Positions 6,856 through 11,469 of a DNA stretch of 11,469 bases are shown here, in pieces. How positions within the stretch are numbered: the stretch's first letter is position 1; each line of letters starts with the position of its first letter. The notes beneath the pieces were generated by a model, which did not search any database, was not told the origin of the DNA, and was given only the letters and a program-made list of their open reading frames with translations. Both the position numbers and the translations under genes were made by a program. Origin of the DNA: Candidatus Heimdallarchaeota archaeon (GTDB taxonomy: Archaea; Asgardarchaeota; Heimdallarchaeia; Heimdallarchaeales; Heimdallarchaeaceae); contig JAGLTP010000405.1 of NCBI GenBank assembly GCA_023135215.1, forward strand, positions 1 through 11,469. The letters run 5' to 3'.

Positions 6856-6857
6856 AA

Positions 6858-7095
6858 AACTTTGTAACTCGGGCAGAATCCTTAATAGAATGCAATTTAA
6901 GAGCGAATTGGTTTCTAGCACGAATATTTTGCTGTTTCAAGCCTTAAAAAAATCTATTTTCTTGTATTCTCTAATTAGACGGTTTGTAATACGCGAATTT
7001 TTCGACATGACCGAAAAGGTTTTTAATAAGGTTTCCAACGGTTATAACGTGCTTACCCTCTAGGTAAGTCAAAAACCGACAGAAGTGCATTTAAA
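6858..7095 (+). promoter_or_regulatory. Non-coding stretch with promoter and leader hairpin of the histone-fold gene
   Basis: No convincing coding region lies here; the only open reading has no family features. On the plus strand, CGAAAAGG (7012-7019) followed by TTTTTAATA (7020-7028) is the best BRE/TATA pair in the window and predicts a transcript start near 7050. The leader then begins with a perfect 6-bp hairpin: CTTACC (7052-7057), loop CTCTA, GGTAAG (7063-7068). No clear ribosome binding site precedes the ATG at 7096. Upstream, 6858-7010 contains scattered GCGAATT-like words (for example near 6902 and 6994) but no structure I can name. Confidence 0.6.
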
Positions 7096-7266
7096 ATGAT
7101 GATCGTGCAATCAAAAGTTAGAGAATATGTCAAAGAACTCGGTGATTACAAGGTTGGTGGAGATCTTCTAAAAGCTTTAGACGAAAAAGTAGCTAAAATC
7201 GTTAAGCTAGCAGCTAATAGAGCTAAAGCAAATGGAAGAAAGACAGTTTCCGCAAGAGACCTTTAA
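7096..7266 (+). CDS. Small histone-fold protein, DUF1931-like
   Basis: A 56-residue basic protein with one apparent histone fold. Residues 6-16 would form the first helix (SKVREYVKELG), 23-46 the long central helix (from DLLKALDEKV to AKAN), and 47-56 the loop and short last helix. That final segment, GRKTVSARDL, corresponds to the GRKTVKAEDI block of archaeal histones. The last helix is shorter than in canonical archaeal histones, and the opening MMIVQSKVREYVKELG resembles the DUF1931 group rather than HMfA/HMfB. It probably dimerises and may bind DNA, but this is inferred. ATG 7096 or 7099 could be the start. A strong promoter and terminator flank it, so it appears to be monocistronic. Confidence 0.78.
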   Translation: MMIVQSKVREYVKELGDYKVGGDLLKALDEKVAKIVKLAANRAKANGRKTVSARDL

Positions 7267-7285
7267 AAAAGCCAGAGACCTCTAA
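7252..7285 (+). repeat. Short direct repeat across the stop codon of the histone-fold gene
   Basis: GCAAGAGACCTTTAA (7252-7266) and GCCAGAGACCTCTAA (7271-7285) match at 13 of 15 positions, 19 nt apart. The first encodes the final ARDL-stop. The second encodes the same residues and stop in the +1 frame. This looks like a small duplication of the gene end. Confidence 0.7.
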
Positions 7286-7296
7286 GATAAGTAAAA

Positions 7297-7334
7297 GAAA
7301 GTTATAACTTTCTCCTTTATTTTTTTATTTTTTT
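7297..7334. terminator. Palindrome plus T-tract terminator, convergent genes
   Basis: GAAAGTTATAACTTTC (7297-7312) is a perfect 16-nt palindrome. It is followed on the plus strand by two runs of seven T (7320-7326 and 7328-7334). This terminates the histone-fold gene. On the minus strand the palindrome is followed by CTTTT, so it may also serve the convergent THUMP gene, which ends at 7351. Confidence 0.65.
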
Positions 7335-7350
7335 CCTTTAATCTTCAAAA

Positions 7351-7902
7351 TCAGAAAGTAAAAGTATCATTATTGTCATCAGTCTTTAGTTTGGATAGAG
7401 AAAATTCAGGTTGGCGTGATATCGATAGATAGGTCCATTTCCCAAGAGTTTCAATAAAAATGTAATAATCTGAGTTTTCTAACATTACTTTGCCTTTAGT
7501 AATTTTCTCAGCCACCGCACCTATAATTTCTTCCCTAGAAAGCTGTGAATGACGACGTCGAAGATTTATCCTCCAAGTTTTATCATTATCAATTAAATCG
7601 TTGAAGATAATAGCTATTTGGCTAAGATTGTCAAGTGACGTACTTACTTTGTATTGGATTGGAATTATTTTCAGAGTATATTGGAAAAACGATTGATCTT
7701 GTTCAATCTCTGTTTTAATTTTTTCAAGGATAAGAATAGGATCATCAGAAAAAGTCGCAATTGATAATCCAGGTATTTCTCTAACAGGTTTTACATCTAC
7801 ATCAGAGCAATCTAAAATTTCCGATAATAAATAGTAAACTTCACTTGAAGCACTTCTTTCCAAAGTTCTTGCACTTGAAATAAGTAATCCATGATACTCC
7901 AT
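7351..7902 (-). CDS. THUMP-domain protein, TAN1-like tRNA modification factor
   Basis: Probable RNA-binding protein related to TAN1, which in yeast assists N4-acetylcytidine formation in tRNA. The 183 residues begin with GLLISSARTLER and PGLSIATF (residues 5-16 and 44-51), matching the N-terminal part of archaeal TAN1-like proteins. A THUMP-type region follows (about 85-165): WRINLRRR, REEIIGAVAEKI, a K-x-VMLENSDYYIFIE stretch and the closing WTYLSISR. There is no methyltransferase or other catalytic domain, so it likely acts as the tRNA-binding partner of another enzyme. ATG at 7902 is preferred over TTG at 7950: family similarity starts there and a TATA box lies 22 nt upstream. It follows the membrane protein gene by 53 nt on the same strand. 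Confidence 0.75.
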   Translation of the reverse strand: MEYHGLLISSARTLERSASSEVYYLLSEILDCSDVDVKPVREIPGLSIATFSDDPILILEKIKTEIEQDQSFFQYTLKIIPIQYKVSTSLDNLSQIAIIFNDLIDNDKTWRINLRRRHSQLSREEIIGAVAEKITKGKVMLENSDYYIFIETLGKWTYLSISRQPEFSLSKLKTDDNNDTFTF

Positions 7903-7920
7903 TAGCACAAGTGGAAATTC

Positions 7921-7928
7921 ATATAAAA
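7921..7928 (-). promoter_or_regulatory. TATA box of the THUMP gene
   Basis: TTTTATAT on the minus strand is centred about 22 nt before the ATG at 7902, with no ribosome binding site between. This suggests a leaderless transcript and argues against the longer TTG-initiated reading. Confidence 0.45.
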
Positions 7929-7955
7929 TTAACTTTACTCTCTGATACAATAAAT

Positions 7956-8768
7956 CTATAGTTTATCTCTTGAATGGGACACAGAAGAGACCTTGCGTAT
8001 TTGTTTTGCAAGTACTACAAGAAAAGACACACCAAATAAGAAATACAAACCTCCATCGAAAAGAAGAAAGACAGTGAAAACATAGATGAAATATACGATC
8101 CCTTTTGTGGAAGATAGACCCTCGACAAGGTATGGCATACGTGCTATTAGAGTTCCGCCGACAACATAAAGGAGAGGAGATATTGTAATCGAAATTAGTT
8201 TGGTTCGTTGGGTTATTCCACGATACCATTCAGGTATCTCAGGATTAAAGCCACCTGACCTCTTTTCAAATTTAGAGAAAAGAACTGGAAAAGGATAGGT
8301 TATTCTCTTTGGTTCATTTGATCTTACAGTTTTGAATTTATAACCTAGTTCTTCGAATTTTTCCAATATTTTGTATGCATGTTCAAAACTAACCTGAATA
8401 TCTAAAGTCAGTAATCTTTGAGGTCTAACTCTTATTAGATATTTCCCCTCATATGCTAAAAGGTAAATTCCCAAAAGCTCAGAAAAATCCCAACTCTTTT
8501 TTTTCTTAAATTCATTGAAAATAAACTTCTTTGATGAGAAATCCAAGATAACTTGACCTTTTACAAGTGTATAAACTAGAATCAGTAATAGAGCATTCAA
8601 AACCCCGAAGTAGAACCATAGTGTTATACCAAATAGCTCTCCGATCAAGACATTGTTTCGATAAGGTATGAAGTAAACTATAGCATTCAGAAGGAGAAGA
8701 AAAAATATAGTTAACACTCTTAGACGTTCTTTTTGGACAAATAAAGATTCATCTGAGTCTTGAAACAT
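7956..8768 (-). CDS. Membrane protein of unknown function
   Basis: I do not recognise a named family. The 270 residues have two hydrophobic helices near the N-terminus (about 18-35 and 44-69), a soluble central part (about 70-185), one helix at about 190-208, and a long hydrophobic stretch at 223-255 that may be one or two helices. A basic, serine-rich tail follows. The central part alternates short strands (VILDFSSKKFIFNEF, YLIRVRPQ) and ends in a predicted helix (FEHAYKILEKFEELG), a layout reminiscent of small PH-like domains in prokaryotic membrane proteins; this is only a resemblance. The start at 8768 is the first methionine and no ribosome binding site is obvious. It lies between the FkbH-like gene (77 nt away) and the THUMP gene, and no functional link is evident. 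Confidence 0.75.
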   Translation of the reverse strand: MFQDSDESLFVQKERLRVLTIFFLLLLNAIVYFIPYRNNVLIGELFGITLWFYFGVLNALLLILVYTLVKGQVILDFSSKKFIFNEFKKKKSWDFSELLGIYLLAYEGKYLIRVRPQRLLTLDIQVSFEHAYKILEKFEELGYKFKTVRSNEPKRITYPFPVLFSKFEKRSGGFNPEIPEWYRGITQRTKLISITISPLLYVVGGTLIARMPYLVEGLSSTKGIVYFIYVFTVFLLFDGGLYFLFGVSFLVVLAKQIRKVSSVSHSRDKL

Positions 8769-8845
8769 TCAATAGAATCTTTATCTAGGAAAGTTATGAA
8801 GTTTTCGTTAAAACGACCTAAGGTTCAAGATTAAGTTCAAATTTC

Positions 8846-10681
8846 TTATTTCTTTTCTTTGCTAAGAACCTTAAACCACTTAGGATAAGTTGGAACTCCC
8901 TTCTCTTCTGCATTATATTCCCAGATTATTAATCCGCCCTCTGTTGAAACTTTATTAAAATTGGATTCAGTAAAAAGTCTCTCCATAGCTTCATTTCTCT
9001 CAGTTTTTTGGTATTTTCCAATAAGGATTTTAACATCTTCTTTCGTTGCTTCTTTCATAAGATAAGAAAGAAATGTTTCTTCTACAGTTTTACCCATTGC
9101 TCTGCAAGAGAAAGTTAAGATCTCCATTGTCCATTTTTCTGCTTCTTTCTTTACAACCGTAACTCCAATTAGTCCATATTCTCCATATCTATCATAGAGA
9201 TTGACTACATAAACTCCATATTCTGGAGACCTATGAAATTCTACCAATTCATCTTTTGAATAGCGTACTGCAGTTGCATTCAGCTGATTTGTTCTTTGTA
9301 TTAGCTCAGTTACTCTTCCAAGATTTTCATCTTTAGCTTCTCGCATCCAAATTTCCAAACTACATGAAAGAAGAAAACCCTCTTTATCCAAAGCAAATGT
9401 CTTTTCATCTACTTCTCTCTTTTTTTGCTCAACATACAATTGTGTTCGTTTTGCACTCTCGTCAGTTAGTTTCCCTACTGGTTCAAATTCAACTCTGTTC
9501 AATGTATGAATTAACTCTGTTTCAGGTAGAACTAAAACCTCTGGTAAAAATAGTGCAATTTGATCTCTCTCGTAGGGATTATCATCAAAGAATGCGACAG
9601 AATCAAGACCAATATTTAGCTCTTCAGCAATTTCCATAATACTCTGTGCCTTATCATTCCAACTAATTTTCTTGATTACAATAGAATCAGCAATTGGTCC
9701 TAATACTTTGTTAACTAACGGTTCTATTGTACTATCGTTTTTGCTTGCAATTGCTAGAATAATTCCTCTTCGTGTCAGGAATTTAAGTACGGTTAATCGA
9801 TTTTGATAAACATTGATTCCTTCAACTCCATCATCACGTAATATCCCATCCCACAGTGTATTATCTAGATCCAATACTACACATTTTATTTTTCGACCAT
9901 GAACTTTCACAACTTTGAGATGATCTACAAGCTCCATTGAGATTGTAACAGCACCTTCTCGAGTAAAGTGTTCATAAACACCATCAGCATCATTTTCTCT
10001 GATTTGGAGTCCAGTTGCTGCTTTGAGAAAAGTTTCATTAACTGATAGAACATATAAATCCTCTTCCTGCTTTGCTAAATCATAGAAAGAAGATTCCAAT
10101 CTATTCAGAAACTCTCTTAGACTATAGCTACGCTCTAAATTTTTGTAATCAAATCTTCCGAAAGCAGGTCTTATAACAAGTGGATAAGTCATGATAAAAT
10201 AGATAGCATTGAGCTTTGTTTTAGCATGCTCTATACCATTATGAAGACGTTGTTTAACGAATTCCAGCTGTTCATCTTGTGATTTGAAATCAGATTTATT
10301 ATGTTGAATAGAACCAATTTCACTTCTAATAAATTGAACATCGCTTAAAACAACGATGGTTGGGTTGAACGCATATACTCCACTTTTGAAATCACTTAAG
10401 ACCAAATTGGGATCAGGTGATTCATTATGATCAAAGGTTAGATAACATGAAACTCCATTCGCCTCAAAGAACTCTTTCATAAATTCTAATTCACATCCAC
10501 CAACAAATGCAATTCTTTGTTGTGTTAAGAAATCTTTATCTTCTTTTGGAAGTTCAGTTGCTATATTAATGGGTTTAGCTGCTTGTTTATATTCTTGTGT
10601 GAGTCTTGTAAGCACTGTATTCCTGAACTTCTTGTCAGTAATCATTCGTTTCATTATCGAAAGAATTCTTTTCAGACTCAT
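8846..10681 (-). CDS. FkbH-like HAD-family protein
   Basis: Multidomain protein of the FkbH/HAD subfamily IIIC. Characterised bacterial members dephosphorylate 1,3-bisphosphoglycerate and load the glyceryl unit onto an acyl carrier protein. Over 611 residues: a SGNH-like N-terminal part (about 55-225, starting RIAFVGGCELEF); the HAD core with motif I VLDLDNTLWDG (269-279; D271 and D273), motif II IASKND (311-316), K344 and motif IV FFDDNPYERD (364-373); then a GNAT-like C-terminal part with the family signature QRTNQLNATAVRYS (462-475). All HAD catalytic residues are present. ATG 10681 is supported by GGGTGA, 7 nt upstream. The deacetylase-like gene ends 20 nt upstream, indicating an operon. 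No carrier protein is encoded in the window, so the acceptor is unknown. Confidence 0.9.
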   Translation of the reverse strand: MSLKRILSIMKRMITDKKFRNTVLTRLTQEYKQAAKPINIATELPKEDKDFLTQQRIAFVGGCELEFMKEFFEANGVSCYLTFDHNESPDPNLVLSDFKSGVYAFNPTIVVLSDVQFIRSEIGSIQHNKSDFKSQDEQLEFVKQRLHNGIEHAKTKLNAIYFIMTYPLVIRPAFGRFDYKNLERSYSLREFLNRLESSFYDLAKQEEDLYVLSVNETFLKAATGLQIRENDADGVYEHFTREGAVTISMELVDHLKVVKVHGRKIKCVVLDLDNTLWDGILRDDGVEGINVYQNRLTVLKFLTRRGIILAIASKNDSTIEPLVNKVLGPIADSIVIKKISWNDKAQSIMEIAEELNIGLDSVAFFDDNPYERDQIALFLPEVLVLPETELIHTLNRVEFEPVGKLTDESAKRTQLYVEQKKREVDEKTFALDKEGFLLSCSLEIWMREAKDENLGRVTELIQRTNQLNATAVRYSKDELVEFHRSPEYGVYVVNLYDRYGEYGLIGVTVVKKEAEKWTMEILTFSCRAMGKTVEETFLSYLMKEATKEDVKILIGKYQKTERNEAMERLFTESNFNKVSTEGGLIIWEYNAEEKGVPTYPKWFKVLSKEKK

Positions 10682-10701
10682 TTGTTTTCACCCAAGTAAC
10701 T

Positions 10702-11469
10702 TTAATACCACCAATCCGCATGAATTAGTATTTGAACTACATCTCCGGGTTTTGCCTTTTTTAGTTTATCAAAGATGTGAGTTCTGCGTTGCTTAAACAT
10801 ATTCTTTCCACCAGTATCTGTTATATAGATATCTCTTTTCATATCATACGCTGACCAAACATCAAGCTTTGTTTTGTCTACTAAAGGCCAAATCCTTTGA
10901 TTGGAATATTTATCTCCATGATGAGAGACCACTTTTATAGGTACAATCTCTCTTAATTCATTTAATTCCTTTGTAAATAAGCTTAAGGCTTCTTCGATAT
11001 TTCCTTTTGTCCGGCTTAGAACTTCATAATGAAAACCGATTTCAAATCCTTCAGAATCTAAATGATGTATAATAGGAATTGCTTTCTCGAAAACATATTT
11101 TTCAGAATGTAACCTAAAAAAGGATGTAGAACTTATACCCCTTTCAATTTCTAATTTGATTATATTTAAGAGTCTATTAAGTGATAAATCAACATCATGT
11201 CTTAGAAAAACATGTATTTTTTCTTTATCTAGTTGTGTAGTTTGATCATAATCACTGAAACTTTTTACGGAGTATTGATCCTTTTTTAATTCAGTGAGAA
11301 AATCAGAATACACACTCAATTTATAACAATTACTCCATTTTCTGAAGGGGTAGATTAAGGAAAGATTCAATAATAATCCGATGCTGAGCACTAAAGGTGC
11401 AATCCATTGAGGTGGTGACCACTCATAAATATAGAGTATAATGTAACTACTGACAACCACTGACAGTAA
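10702..11469 (-). CDS. Polysaccharide deacetylase-like protein with N-terminal membrane segments (5' end uncertain)
   Basis: NodB/CE4-type (beta/alpha) barrel protein, probably acting on a glycan. Residues are numbered from GTG 11460. The metal-site motif RHDVD lies at 87-91 and is followed by IERGISSTSFFRL; this combination resembles WbmS-like deacetylases. GFEIGFHYE (138-146) holds a second likely metal histidine, H144. SHHG (179-182) and the C-terminal IHADWW (246-251) replace the common HP-containing motifs. Two hydrophobic stretches (about 1-12 and 19-38) precede the catalytic domain. The frame stays open to the window edge, so the true start and further membrane helices may lie outside; GTG 11460 is one possible start. 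The FkbH-like gene follows after 20 nt, so both probably serve one surface-polymer or glycolipid pathway. Confidence 0.75.
   Translation of the reverse strand, partial: LLSVVVSSYIILYIYEWSPPQWIAPLVLSIGLLLNLSLIYPFRKWSNCYKLSVYSDFLTELKKDQYSVKSFSDYDQTTQLDKEKIHVFLRHDVDLSLNRLLNIIKLEIERGISSTSFFRLHSEKYVFEKAIPIIHHLDSEGFEIGFHYEVLSRTKGNIEEALSLFTKELNELREIVPIKVVSHHGDKYSNQRIWPLVDKTKLDVWSAYDMKRDIYITDTGGKNMFKQRRTHIFDKLKKAKPGDVVQILIHADWWY

Noticed and set aside
6845..7063. Possible 72-residue protein on the plus strand upstream of the histone-fold gene
   Set aside because: It overlaps the strong BRE/TATA pair and the predicted transcript start, shows no family motif, has no ribosome binding site and has a composition typical of translated AT-rich spacer.
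8769..8845. Small dyad GTTTT-CGTT-AAAAC and repeated GTTCAA words between FkbH and the membrane protein
   Set aside because: The stem is only 5 bp and AT-rich and the repeats are 6 nt long; both are expected by chance in DNA of this composition.
9481..9495. GGTTCAAATTC resembling a tRNA T-loop
   Set aside because: It lies inside the FkbH-like coding region, and no cloverleaf arms surround it.

Overview
The window is archaeal chromosomal DNA of low GC content. The archaeal assignment rests on eL8/L7Ae, eS28, eL24 and the RNA polymerase subunit Rpo10/RpoN, on a lipid set of mevalonate kinase, isopentenyl phosphate kinase and a geranylgeranyl-reductase-type flavoprotein, on a small histone-fold protein, and on promoters with BRE/TATA-like boxes about 25 nt before starts. 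The lineage cannot be fixed by eye. An Asgard or TACK-like archaeon is plausible, but this is a guess. No mobile element, CRISPR array, tRNA or rRNA was seen.

Positions 1-1370 (minus strand) hold the classic archaeal cluster L7Ae - eS28 - eL24 - ndk, with ndk cut by the left edge. The L7Ae leader can fold into a kink-turn-like element whose basal helix contains the Shine-Dalgarno sequence, which suggests L7Ae feedback control. Positions 1372-3142 hold mevalonate kinase and isopentenyl phosphate kinase, overlapping by 8 nt. Both belong to the archaeal mevalonate route. Positions 3198-4146 hold uS2 and RpoN, each with its own TATA-like box. Positions 4201-5373 encode a geranylgeranyl reductase family flavoprotein, probably saturating the isoprenoid chains whose precursors the kinases help to make.

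Positions 5374-5509 are a divergent promoter region. To its right, on the plus strand, lie a fold-type I PLP aminotransferase (5510-6787), a roughly 310-nt non-coding stretch with a strong promoter and a leader hairpin, and a 56-residue histone-fold protein (7096-7266). That protein ends in a duplicated stop-codon segment and a palindrome plus T-tract terminator.

From 7351 to the right edge all genes are again on the minus strand: a THUMP-domain, TAN1-like tRNA-modification protein; a membrane protein of unknown function; a 611-residue FkbH-like HAD protein; and a polysaccharide-deacetylase-like protein with hydrophobic N-terminal segments, open to the window edge. The last two are 20 nt apart and probably form an operon for a surface glycan or glyceryl-modified product. 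This is the least conventional part of the window.

Within the minus-strand housekeeping block, several first genes appear leaderless or nearly so (MVK, RpoN, THUMP protein). Internal genes carry GGTGA/GAGG-type ribosome binding sites, and I used this contrast to choose starts.
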